Positions 1-8,164 of a stretch of DNA of 64,000 nt are shown here, piece after piece. The notes under the pieces were generated by a model. It worked only from the letters and a program-made list of their open reading frames with translations, was not told where the DNA came from and ran no database searches. Position 1 is the first letter of the stretch; each line of letters begins with the position of its first letter. This DNA comes from JBMFVE01 sp049966155. Its GTDB lineage: Bacteria; Bacteroidota; Ignavibacteria; Kryptoniales; JAKASW01. Both the position numbers and the translations under genes were made by a program. The stretch lies in contig JBMFVE010000004.1 of the NCBI GenBank assembly GCA_049966155.1, positions 124,001 through 188,000 on the forward strand. The letters are read 5' to 3'.

Positions 1-762
1 TTATACGCACCCATTTACCATCAGCCGCCCGAGGTGGAAAGAATTATTATGCCTGTTGAGAGTAATATTAAAATCATAGAAATTCAACTTACAAACGGAA
101 AAAAGGGGGGCATGGATTACGCCGGATCTGGTGGCGGGCAGGGTACAATGCCCGGGAAAGCGGGAGCTGCGTTTGGAAAACCGAAACTTACAGGTAATTC
201 ATCTTCCACGCTGACTCCAAATGCATCCGTTGTCCCTCGTTCTCTGCAGGGTCCAGGCATAAATGACATAGCCGGGATATCGCGTCCACCTGTTTACTTT
301 GACAGCTTAAGTGGTTACAGCGGAAGCGCGTTATCCGGTGAGGGTGCTGGAGGAGGGGAAGGAACAGGAATTGGTAACCGAATGGGAAATGGAGCGGGAT
401 TTACAGGGAAACCGGGCTTTGGCGGCGGTATTGGTAATAAGTTTCTTCCCGGCAACCCATTAAACAATTCTGCAGGAGGCACTCCTTATGAAATAGCCTG
501 GAACGGGGTGTCACGAGCTATTCTGAGGGGGGAACGGCCGGTTTTTCCTGCTGGTGTAGAGCACGGTGGAACGGTAAAGATAAAGATTGTGGTGGATCCT
601 GATGGAAATGTCAAGTCAATGGTGCCAGTGGAAAAAGCCGATTCGAGACTGGAAGAGGCAGCAATGGCTGCAATTAGAACATGGAAATTTAGCAAGCTTC
701 CTTCCGGTTATGCTAAAGTAGACCAGAGTGCCGTTGCGAAGTTCATATTCAAAGTCGACTGA
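1..762 (+). CDS. TonB C-terminal-domain protein, 5' end outside the window
   Basis: The reading frame is open from base 1, so the N-terminus lies upstream of the window and an internal GTG at 34 is probably not the start. About the last 90 residues form a TonB-type C-terminal domain, with 'VKIKIVVDPDGNV' and 'AAMAAIRTWKF' typical of the two strands and final helix. Such domains link an inner-membrane energy source to outer-membrane receptors. The middle is very glycine-rich (runs of GG, GEGTG, GFGGG) rather than proline/lysine-rich like classical TonB linkers. Any N-terminal transmembrane helix cannot be seen. No ExbB or ExbD gene is nearby. Domain assignment is confident; the substrate is unknown. 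Confidence 0.8.
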   Translation, partial: LYAPIYHQPPEVERIIMPVESNIKIIEIQLTNGKKGGMDYAGSGGGQGTMPGKAGAAFGKPKLTGNSSSTLTPNASVVPRSLQGPGINDIAGISRPPVYFDSLSGYSGSALSGEGAGGGEGTGIGNRMGNGAGFTGKPGFGGGIGNKFLPGNPLNNSAGGTPYEIAWNGVSRAILRGERPVFPAGVEHGGTVKIKIVVDPDGNVKSMVPVEKADSRLEEAAMAAIRTWKFSKLPSGYAKVDQSAVAKFIFKVD

Positions 763-833
763 TAAAGCTAAATTAACGGACCGGTCTCTTTTTTCCATTG
801 ACTTTTGTTGACGGTTTGGTTAACTAACTGAGG

Positions 834-1829
834 ATGAAGGAATCTGAATTTCGAATTCTGCCTGCTATTACAGGATTGAGCCTGGAAGGAAATGAAATTT
901 CGCTCGGCGGGGGAGGAGCATTAATTAATATACTTGCTGTCTTTGAACCTGTATCTGTACGTTCAATTTTGGCGTTGAAGTTGCTTGAAAAGATTGCAAA
1001 GCGTTATAGTAACACTCCTGTAGAGATTATATATATCATGGAACCGAGGCTTTCTTGCTTCTATAAGCCGGAAGCTGCCAGAAAATTCACCAACCGTCTT
1101 GGAATTTCATCAAAGACCATTTATGACAGTAACAGTAAAGTCAGTTTGCAGTTAAGATTGTCGTCCCTTCCGTCAGTATTTATAGCAGACTCTAATTTAG
1201 TTGTCCATACTTATCAGGAAGGTGAAATCAGTACAGAGGAAATTGAGCGATTTATTCAATTCAGACTGTCTTCATCAGGATTTCGTGACGAACTTCCTGA
1301 AATGGTTGGAATTATTGACGAATCAGCTGATCACTCTTTAATGGTTTCCAGGCCAATTGTTAGACAAATGGGATATGCCTCAAATGATTATCTCTTTAAT
1401 TATGTTGCATCTCCTGAGGCTTTATATGAGTTTCCATCACCCGGGCTTTGCGCTTCCGAAATGCTATATCCATCTGGACAATGGTTTGTTGGGCGCGATT
1501 TCATTCAGGGTGAAAAGGGTAGCGCAATCTATATCAACTGCAGCAGAGATGAGTCGCTCTGGATGTTTGCCGGATCGGATGAGGGTTGTAAACTGACAAT
1601 CCAGGCTACAGTCGACTTACAGTCGTCGCTGCAATTTGGTAAAGATGTTCTTGTACACAAAGATAGCGTAGAGATGATTGTAAAGGATTGTCAGCAGTAC
1701 GAAATATTGAGTTTTTCGGGTCAGGAAGAAGTCTTATTAAACCTAAATGTCGAATCCGGAAGCCTCAAAATATATTCAGTGGAATTCCTTTTACTGTCCC
1801 ATTTCCCTGTATCCGAAGGGAACGTATAG
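834..1829 (+). CDS. Thioredoxin-fold protein with DipZ-like C-terminal domain, no CxxC
   Basis: A 331-residue protein. Residues about 15-150 look like a thioredoxin/AhpC fold: an initial strand ('ALINILAVFEP'), a helix, and a later 'SLPSVFIADSNL' segment resembling the cis-proline strand. The place where CxxC normally sits reads 'FEPVSVRS', so the redox cysteines are missing. The C-terminal part, with 'PSGQWFVGRDFI' and alternating beta strands, resembles the beta domain that follows thioredoxin in DipZ/CcdA-type proteins. There is no signal peptide or membrane helix. A GAGG sits directly against the ATG, which is closer than ideal, but no better start is visible. A catalytic reductase role is unlikely; binding or scaffolding is inferred. 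Confidence 0.6.
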   Translation: MKESEFRILPAITGLSLEGNEISLGGGGALINILAVFEPVSVRSILALKLLEKIAKRYSNTPVEIIYIMEPRLSCFYKPEAARKFTNRLGISSKTIYDSNSKVSLQLRLSSLPSVFIADSNLVVHTYQEGEISTEEIERFIQFRLSSSGFRDELPEMVGIIDESADHSLMVSRPIVRQMGYASNDYLFNYVASPEALYEFPSPGLCASEMLYPSGQWFVGRDFIQGEKGSAIYINCSRDESLWMFAGSDEGCKLTIQATVDLQSSLQFGKDVLVHKDSVEMIVKDCQQYEILSFSGQEEVLLNLNVESGSLKIYSVEFLLLSHFPVSEGNV

Positions 1830-1851
1830 TTAACTGTGGTTGTGTTGCATG

Positions 1852-1889
1852 TTTGGCAGGGGGTAAAATTGATTTGCCTCCCTGCCAAA
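1852..1889. terminator. Hairpin between convergent genes, probable bidirectional terminator
   Basis: A perfect 10-bp inverted repeat, TTTGGCAGGG (1852-1861) and CCCTGCCAAA (1880-1889), lies with an 18-nt loop between the convergent thioredoxin-fold and glutamate dehydrogenase genes. Each arm carries three T or A residues at its outer end, but there is no long U tract. The position supports a shared terminator. Confidence 0.6.
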
Positions 1890-1929
1890 TTAAGATATTC
1901 TTGCAAGCACGGACTATAGTTGATCCAAC

Positions 1930-3351
1930 TTATGGGAATATACCCAGATCGATGTAGGCTGTTGCAATCTTATTTATTGCGCTCACGAATGCAGCAGTGC
2001 GAAGATCGGGAATCTGGGGATTGGATTTCCATATTTCTCTGATCTCGTTGTAAGCATTTGTCATAGTTTCCTCTAAACCTGAATTAACAAGGTCAATTTC
2101 GTCAGGGCCCTTTGCAATTTGTCTTCTCTCAAAGTCGGAAAACTTTTTTCCCGTTGCATCTTCAATTGCACGCAGCATTTTGTCGTAAGTTGACTGTTCA
2201 AACCTTTTTCCCAATCGTCCAAATCGAACATGGGAAAGATTTTTCAGCCATTCAAAGTATGACACTGTTACACCGCCGGCATTTAAGTACATGTCCGGAA
2301 TTATCATTACTCCTTTTTTTGTAAGGAATTCACTCGCTTCTGATGTGACAGGGCCATTTGCAGCTTCGCCGATTATCTTTGCTTTAACTCTTTCTGCATT
2401 TTCAATTGTAATTTGATTCTCCAGTGCAGCAGGGACCAGTATATCGCACTCGAGTTCCAGTGCAATCTGAGTATGCTGAATATCCTGCGCCCCTGGAAAT
2501 TTCAAGATTGAACCGGTCTCATTTCGATGTTTGATGACAGCATCGACGTCAAGACCCTTTGGGTTGTAAATTGCTCCTTCATATTCAGCGAGGCCGACGA
2601 TCACGCAGCCTGCCTCCTGGAGAAATTTTGCTGCATGATATCCTACATTTCCAAGTCCCTGGATAACCACGCTTTTTCCTGATAATCCTGTCGTCAATCC
2701 AAGCTTCTTCATATCTTCGGAATGACTGCAGGCTTCTGAAAGTCCATAGTACACACCGCGTCCAGTTGCCTCAGTGCGACCGCGGACACCCCCTTCAGCA
2801 ACTGGTTTACCTGTTACACAGGCCATTGCATCGATTTGACCTGGGTTGAAGGCAGCGTAGGTATCCGCAATCCACGACATCTCCCTTGGCCCAGAGCCGT
2901 AATCAGGAGCCGGGACATCGACACCCGGACCTATGAAATTTTTCTTTATTAGCTCAGCCGTATACCGCCGTGTTATATGTTCAAGTTGTTCTACAGTATA
3001 TTTCTTGGGGTTGATTTTAATTGCCCCCTTTGCTCCGCCAAAAGGCACATCGACAACTGCGCACTTATAACTCATCAATGCCGCGAGTGCCTTCACCTCG
3101 TCTTCATTTACATCTTCTGAGTATCTTATTCCTCCCTTAACGGGAACCTTGTGGTGACTGTGTTCAACGCGCCAGCCGGATACCACTTCAACTCCTTTTT
3201 CAGTCCTGACAGGGAACTGAAATGCATAGACACTGTTGCACACTTTAATTTGATCGAGCAAACCCTTTGGGTGGCTCGTAAACTGGGCAGCTCTGTCGAA
3301 GTTTCGGTTCACACTTTCGAAAAAGCTGATTTGCTCATGTGCCTTGCTCAT
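1930..3351 (-). CDS. gdhA: Glutamate dehydrogenase (Glu/Leu/Phe/Val dehydrogenase family)
   Basis: A 473-residue cytoplasmic enzyme interconverting glutamate and 2-oxoglutarate plus ammonium with NAD(P)H. Visible landmarks are the substrate-binding 'KGGIRYS' (72-78), the lysine region 'PFGGAKGAI' with Lys108, Asp150 in 'PAPDYG', and the Rossmann fingerprint 'GLGNVG' (232-237). Length matches the hexameric family with a somewhat extended C-terminus. The ATG at 3351 is preceded by AGGTG about 7 nt upstream, which supports the start. It is transcribed alone and diverges from the amidohydrolase gene across 179 bases. Coenzyme preference cannot be decided from the sequence by eye. Confidence 0.93.
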   Translation of the reverse strand: MSKAHEQISFFESVNRNFDRAAQFTSHPKGLLDQIKVCNSVYAFQFPVRTEKGVEVVSGWRVEHSHHKVPVKGGIRYSEDVNEDEVKALAALMSYKCAVVDVPFGGAKGAIKINPKKYTVEQLEHITRRYTAELIKKNFIGPGVDVPAPDYGSGPREMSWIADTYAAFNPGQIDAMACVTGKPVAEGGVRGRTEATGRGVYYGLSEACSHSEDMKKLGLTTGLSGKSVVIQGLGNVGYHAAKFLQEAGCVIVGLAEYEGAIYNPKGLDVDAVIKHRNETGSILKFPGAQDIQHTQIALELECDILVPAALENQITIENAERVKAKIIGEAANGPVTSEASEFLTKKGVMIIPDMYLNAGGVTVSYFEWLKNLSHVRFGRLGKRFEQSTYDKMLRAIEDATGKKFSDFERRQIAKGPDEIDLVNSGLEETMTNAYNEIREIWKSNPQIPDLRTAAFVSAINKIATAYIDLGIFP

Positions 3352-3491
3352 AGATACACCTATTTTTTTGTGTTATTAGATATTTGTTTTACCCTCAGAG
3401 GTCTGTCTACTGCCAATAGACATTTCATCCTCTAATCTAACAGAACCTAAGAAAGAGAAAAATACCAGCAATCAGATTTTTTCTTCAATTT

Positions 3492-3523
3492 TCGGTTTCT
3501 TTTTGTAAATTTTATAAAACCGA
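3492..3523 (+). promoter_or_regulatory. Inverted repeat overlapping the RBS of the amidohydrolase gene
   Basis: TCGGTTT (3492-3498) and AAACCGA (3517-3523) form a perfect 7-bp inverted repeat. It encloses an A/T-only stretch with a TATAAAA sequence, and its right arm runs into the GAGG (3522-3525) that serves the GTG start at 3531. It could be an operator or an RNA hairpin that masks the ribosome site. It could also be chance in AT-rich DNA. Confidence 0.25.
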
Positions 3524-3530
3524 GGTCAAT

Positions 3531-5288
3531 GTGAAACTTTTTCTTACTGCAGCTCTTTGTTCAATTTCTCTTTTTATAATATCTTGTTCACAGCCCAAGA
3601 TGAAAACAGACCTGATTATTATGAACGGGACATTTATGACTCTTGATAACAGAATGCCGACAGCTCAAGCTGTTGCTGTAATGAATGGTAAAATCGTTGG
3701 TGTTGGAACAAACAATGAAATTCTGTCCCATTTTTATTCAGAAAAGACAATAGATATTAAAGGTGCTTTTGCAACCCCGGGCCTGATTGATGGTCACGGA
3801 CATATTGTTGAATTGGGCACCAGCATGAGTACTTTAAATTTAACAGCGGCTGAATCCCCGGAAGCAATTGCTGCTGAAGTTCGAGAAGAGGCACAGAGAG
3901 TTCAGCCTGGTACCTGGATTAAAGGAAGAGGGTGGGATCAAAATCTCTGGCTAAGGAAGTCGTTCCCCGATCACAGTATTCTTGATGAAGCAGCACCAGA
4001 TAATTATGTCTTTCTCGTGCGCATTGATGGACATGCAGTCTGGGTCAACAAAAAAGTTATGGATTTTGCGGGGATTAACCGTGCAACTCCATCACCTGCG
4101 GGAGGAGAAATTGTGCGGGATAAGAATGGTAACCCGACAGGAGTCTTTCTCGATGCAGCAATTAATCTTATTGCATCTAAGATTCCTGCTCCGTCTGATG
4201 CTGAAGTGGAAAGTGCCATTTTAAGAGCTATCGACACATGTGCGCGCTATGGGTTAACAGAAGTTCATGACGCGGGAATTAATTGGCAAACTTTGAATGT
4301 TTACAAGAAGCTTGCTGCTGAGGGGAAGCTAAAGGTCAGAATTTACGCCATGTACAGTGGTTCCGATTCGACACTACTACAGGTTCTTAAGGCGGGGCCC
4401 ATATTGGGATACAAGGACCATTTTACACTTCGTTCAGTGAAGGTTTATATGGATGGTGCCCTTGGTTCACGCGGTGCTGCATTAGTGCAATCTTATTCCG
4501 ATGATCCGGGTAATTACGGGTTTACAGAGATGAGCGAAAAGGACCTTGAAAATATTACCATTGCCTCTTTAGCAAATGGTTTTCAGGTTTGCACGCATGC
4601 AATAGGTGATCGAGCCAACCACATTGTCCTGAATGCATACGAAAAAGCAATGGAGGTATCAGGAGTGCATGATGCGCGATTGAGAGTTGAGCATGCTCAG
4701 GTATTATTAAATGAAGACATTCAACGTTTCTGCAGGCTCGGTGTGATTCCATCCATGCAGCCGACTCACTGTACATCAGACATGTACTGGGCGGAGTCGC
4801 GCCTTGGCCCTGAAAGGATCAAGTATGCTTATGCCTGGCGATCGCTCCTGAAAAGTGGCTGCATAATCATCGGTGGCTCTGATTTTCCAGTTGAGAGTCC
4901 CGACCCCAGGCTTGGTATTTACGCCGCGATTACCAGAAAGAATTTGAATGGGATTCCAGAGAACTTTAATGACGCTCTGAAATATTTTCAACTGACGCCT
5001 GATGCTGCAAAGGATTCTTCTTATTTTAACAACGGCTTTTTTTCAAATCAAAAAATGACATTAGATGAGGCTATCAAAGCATTCACGATTTGGCCCTCCT
5101 ATGGAGCTTTTCAGGAGAATGTAAACGGCACTGTTTCAGTAGGTAAGTTTGCCGACTTTACGATTTTTAAAAGAGATTTTAGAGCTTTGCCGGCAAATGA
5201 AATCCCTCATGATGAGATACTGGCAACTTTTGTCGGCGGTAAGATGGTTTATGTCAATCCTTCATTAAGTGAATGGAGGATGAAATGA
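3531..5288 (+). CDS. YtcJ-like metal-dependent amidohydrolase, lipoprotein
   Basis: A 585-residue amidohydrolase of the YtcJ / amidohydrolase-3 family. A lipoprotein signal is clear: a hydrophobic stretch ending in 'LFIISC' with Cys19 as lipidation site, so the enzyme is anchored in the cell envelope. Metal-binding motifs are 'DGHGH' (His89, His91), 'HAIGDRA', 'RVEHAQ' and 'GSDFPVE'; the C-terminal 'GKFADFTIFKRD' closes the small beta domain. These enzymes hydrolyse amide or cyclic amide bonds, but substrates are mostly unassigned. The start is GTG at 3531 with GAGG 5 nt upstream. Its stop overlaps the next gene's ATG, so the aldo/keto reductase is translationally coupled. Confidence 0.88.
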   Translation: MKLFLTAALCSISLFIISCSQPKMKTDLIIMNGTFMTLDNRMPTAQAVAVMNGKIVGVGTNNEILSHFYSEKTIDIKGAFATPGLIDGHGHIVELGTSMSTLNLTAAESPEAIAAEVREEAQRVQPGTWIKGRGWDQNLWLRKSFPDHSILDEAAPDNYVFLVRIDGHAVWVNKKVMDFAGINRATPSPAGGEIVRDKNGNPTGVFLDAAINLIASKIPAPSDAEVESAILRAIDTCARYGLTEVHDAGINWQTLNVYKKLAAEGKLKVRIYAMYSGSDSTLLQVLKAGPILGYKDHFTLRSVKVYMDGALGSRGAALVQSYSDDPGNYGFTEMSEKDLENITIASLANGFQVCTHAIGDRANHIVLNAYEKAMEVSGVHDARLRVEHAQVLLNEDIQRFCRLGVIPSMQPTHCTSDMYWAESRLGPERIKYAYAWRSLLKSGCIIIGGSDFPVESPDPRLGIYAAITRKNLNGIPENFNDALKYFQLTPDAAKDSSYFNNGFFSNQKMTLDEAIKAFTIWPSYGAFQENVNGTVSVGKFADFTIFKRDFRALPANEIPHDEILATFVGGKMVYVNPSLSEWRMK

Positions 5289-6256
5289 TATATAGAAATT
5301 TAGGCAAAACTGGACTGAAAGTAAGTGAGATTGGCTATGGAACATGGGGGGCCGGAGGGAATATGTGGCTGGACGGCGATGACAGGGAAGTTGTGAAATC
5401 GCTCCATCGGGCTTTTGACTTAGGAGTTAACTTTGTTGACACTGCTCTGGTCTATGGAAATGGACACAGTGAAGAATTGGTGGGCAAAGTGATTAAAGAG
5501 AGGAGGGAGAAAATTTACGTTGCAACAAAAATTCCGCCTCTCAACGGCCGCTGGCCTGCACCAAAGGGAATTTCACTTCGGGAGGCGTTTACTTTTGACC
5601 ATATTATTAAATCAACGGAGCGCAGCCTTCGAAATCTTAAGATAGACCGCATTGATGTCCAGCAGTTTCACGTCTGGCAGGACGATTGGGCGAAGGAGTC
5701 GGAATGGCAGGATGCTCTGTTGAAACTAAAAACAGAGGGTAAGATAAAGTTCGCTGGGATTTCGATTAATGATCATCAACCTGAAAATGGAATAGAGGCA
5801 GCTAAAACAGGGATCATCGACACCTTCCAGGTTATTTATAACATATTCGACCAATCGCCCGAAGATGAACTGTTTCCCTTTTGCAAAGCCAACAATATAG
5901 GTGTTATTGCACGGGTTCCATTCGATGAAGGTGCGCTGACAGGAAAAATTTCTGTCGATACTGTATTCCCTGAAGGAGACTTCAGAAATCGTTATTTTAA
6001 AGGGGACCGAAAGAGGCAGGTGGTTGAACATGTTGAGCCTCTTAAGGCGCTGCTGGGACGTGGAGAGGCAATGACTTTGGCAGAACTGGCATTGAGATTC
6101 GTCCTAAGCAGCGATACTGTTTCCACTGTAATACCCGGGATGCGGAAAATTGAACACGTAGAAGAAAATTGTGCTGCTTCCGATGGAAGGCGCCTTTCTC
6201 CACTAATGTTATCTGAACTGAAACGACATCGATGGGATAAAGATTTTTATCATTAA
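5285..6256 (+). CDS. Aldo/keto reductase
   Basis: A 323-residue NADPH-dependent aldo/keto reductase of the (beta/alpha)8 barrel type. The catalytic tetrad is visible: Asp in 'FVDTALVYG' followed by its Tyr, Lys in 'VATKIP', and His in 'QQFHVW'. The ATG at 5285 overlaps the amidohydrolase stop (ATGA) and has GGAGG at 5275-5279. An in-frame ATG at 5273 precedes that site and is less likely. Coupling to a lipoprotein amidohydrolase suggests a shared catabolic or detoxification task, though the two act in different compartments unless this one is exported, and it has no signal peptide. The substrate is unknown. Confidence 0.88.
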   Translation: MIYRNLGKTGLKVSEIGYGTWGAGGNMWLDGDDREVVKSLHRAFDLGVNFVDTALVYGNGHSEELVGKVIKERREKIYVATKIPPLNGRWPAPKGISLREAFTFDHIIKSTERSLRNLKIDRIDVQQFHVWQDDWAKESEWQDALLKLKTEGKIKFAGISINDHQPENGIEAAKTGIIDTFQVIYNIFDQSPEDELFPFCKANNIGVIARVPFDEGALTGKISVDTVFPEGDFRNRYFKGDRKRQVVEHVEPLKALLGRGEAMTLAELALRFVLSSDTVSTVIPGMRKIEHVEENCAASDGRRLSPLMLSELKRHRWDKDFYH

Positions 6257-6298
6257 ACCCAATTAGGCAAAAAGAAAGCGAAAGCGAGGGAGATAAAC

Positions 6299-6781
6299 AT
6301 GGAATTGAAGACTGTTAAAATTAATAAACCGGACGACGTAAATGTTATTCTTGGACAGTCGCACTTCATAAAGACTATTGAAGACCTTCATGAGGTGATA
6401 GTTCAAACCAATCCAAATATCAAGTTCGGAATCGGATTTTGTGAATCATCGGGCCCTGCACTTTTGCGGTATTCTGGCAATGATGATGAAATGATTGAAC
6501 TTGCAAAATCCAATGCACTAAATATTTCTGCGGGTCATTCGTTTATAATTTTCATTCGTGAAGGGTTCCCTGTCAACATTCTTAACGCAATCAAGTTAGT
6601 ACCTGAAGTTGTGACAATTTTTTGTGCCACTGCTAATTCCGTTGAAGTTATTTTAGCAGAGACAGATCAGGGGCGAGGAATCATGGGGGTTGTTGATGGA
6701 GTAAAAACCCGGGGGATCGAAACGGAGACAGAAGTCAGGTCTCGTTACGAATTTCTAAGGAAAATAGGATATAAGCTCTGA
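6299..6781 (+). CDS. Adenosine-specific kinase family protein
   Basis: A 160-residue protein matching the small 'adenosine-specific kinase' family (PF04008-type). The recognisable blocks are 'IKFGIGFCESSGPALLR', 'AGHSFIIFIR' and 'CATANSVEVI', followed by 'GRGIMGVVDG'. Length agrees with the family's usual 160-165 residues. The family is common in archaea and thermophiles; binding of adenosine or AMP is known from structural work, while the physiological role is not settled. There is no signal peptide. A GCGAGGGAG purine tract about 7 nt before the ATG supports the start. It follows the reductase by 42 bases in the same direction and may share its transcript. Confidence 0.85.
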   Translation: MELKTVKINKPDDVNVILGQSHFIKTIEDLHEVIVQTNPNIKFGIGFCESSGPALLRYSGNDDEMIELAKSNALNISAGHSFIIFIREGFPVNILNAIKLVPEVVTIFCATANSVEVILAETDQGRGIMGVVDGVKTRGIETETEVRSRYEFLRKIGYKL

Positions 6782-6885
6782 GTCAGGTCATCTGCAGGCA
6801 TTATCTTAGGTAGTAACAGACTTAACCAGAAATAGAACCACCCTTCCAGTTTTGCGTCTATTAAAACATCTAATTGAGGGATACT

Positions 6886-8151
6886 ATGCTGAAATTTCTT
6901 TTTGGTTTGCTTGTATATACAGGCACCTTATTTGCACAGTCGGACACTCTTACCTTGGAGCAGTGTCTTGATATTGCACTTAAGAACAACCCTCAAATAA
7001 AGTTAGCTGAGGGTGCCTTTGAATCGTCGGAGTCAAGTTTAATGCTGTCTCGTTCGGCACTCTTACCACAAATTTCCGGGCAGGCGAGCGGAACTAAAAA
7101 CGCAGGCACGTTCTTATTTGGTCCAATAGCAAGACCTGGTGCATTCGAAAATTACAGTGCCGGGTTTCAAGCACAACAGCTTATCTTTGACTTTGGCAAG
7201 ACGATTAGCAGAGTCAAGGCCTCTTCTGACATTGTTGAGGCTTCTCGTGAGGATTTGAGAAGCGTCAGGCAGGATGTTGCACTCAATACAAACATAGCTT
7301 ATTTCAACTACTTACAAGCAGTAAGGATAGCAAAGGTACAGGAGGAGGCCCTCGAACAAGCCAAACAACACCTGAAGAGGGCGGAGGCTTTTTACCATGC
7401 AGGCACAGCGCCACAGTTTGATGTCGCTAAAGCTGAAGTTGATGTAGCCAATTCTAAGGTCAACCTTATCAATGCTAAAAATCAAATAAAAATTTCACGA
7501 ATCCAGCTTGAAAATGTGCTGGGGAAAAAACTTCCTGAAGGTGCAGTGCTCAAAGATGTGCTTGAAGTTCCACAGGCTGAAATAAGTACTGAAGAGGCCC
7601 TTCAGGAAGCAATAAAAAATCGTCCTTCTTTACTCGCAAGTCAGGCAATGGTGAAGGCAAGCAGATCTTTACTCACTTCAGCATGGACTTCTAACTTTCC
7701 AACGATAAGCCTGGCAGGTGGTTATAAGTGGACAGGTTTTAATCTAAGTGGCCCTCTATATAATAGCTGGAACGTAGGGGTGAGTTTCTCAATCCCCATT
7801 TTTGCAGGGTGGTCAATTCAGGCCGGTATAGATCAGGCAAAAGCAAACCTCAAGTCTGCAGAAGCGTCTAATGAATTGGCTATGCAGCAATTGTACTTGG
7901 ATGTTCAACAGCAGGAATTTGCCCTGGAAGAGGCTAAAGAGGCGATTGATGCCTCACAGAAACTTGTAGATAATGCTGAAATTGCGCTCAAGTTAGCCGA
8001 AGGAAGGTATAATTCCGGGGTAGGTAGTGCCATTGAGGTGACTGATGCTGAATTAACACTGTCAAATGCGCGTATCGCATATATACAGAGCCTTTATAAT
8101 TACAGAGTGGCATACGCGCGGCTGCGCCACGCAATGGGAACAATAAATTAA
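6886..8151 (+). CDS. TolC-family outer-membrane efflux protein
   Basis: A 421-residue TolC-like channel protein. An N-terminal signal peptide ends near 'GTLFAQ'. The mature protein opens with 'DTLTLEQCLDIALKNNP', the classic TolC repeat start, and has two long helical repeats with 'YFNYLQAVR' and 'AEGRYNSGVGSAIEVTDAE'. It forms an outer-membrane and periplasmic tunnel. The ATG at 6886 has TTGAGGG 5 nt upstream; an in-frame TTG at 6874 overlaps that site and is rejected. It heads a four-gene operon with adaptor, ATPase and permease, giving a complete MacAB-TolC-type exporter. Confidence 0.92.
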   Translation: MLKFLFGLLVYTGTLFAQSDTLTLEQCLDIALKNNPQIKLAEGAFESSESSLMLSRSALLPQISGQASGTKNAGTFLFGPIARPGAFENYSAGFQAQQLIFDFGKTISRVKASSDIVEASREDLRSVRQDVALNTNIAYFNYLQAVRIAKVQEEALEQAKQHLKRAEAFYHAGTAPQFDVAKAEVDVANSKVNLINAKNQIKISRIQLENVLGKKLPEGAVLKDVLEVPQAEISTEEALQEAIKNRPSLLASQAMVKASRSLLTSAWTSNFPTISLAGGYKWTGFNLSGPLYNSWNVGVSFSIPIFAGWSIQAGIDQAKANLKSAEASNELAMQQLYLDVQQQEFALEEAKEAIDASQKLVDNAEIALKLAEGRYNSGVGSAIEVTDAELTLSNARIAYIQSLYNYRVAYARLRHAMGTIN

Positions 8152-8164
8152 GCGAGAAGAAAAA

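Noticed and set aside
780..800. GACCGGTC palindrome followed by six T residues after the TonB-like gene
   Set aside because: The palindrome has no loop and cannot form a proper terminator hairpin.
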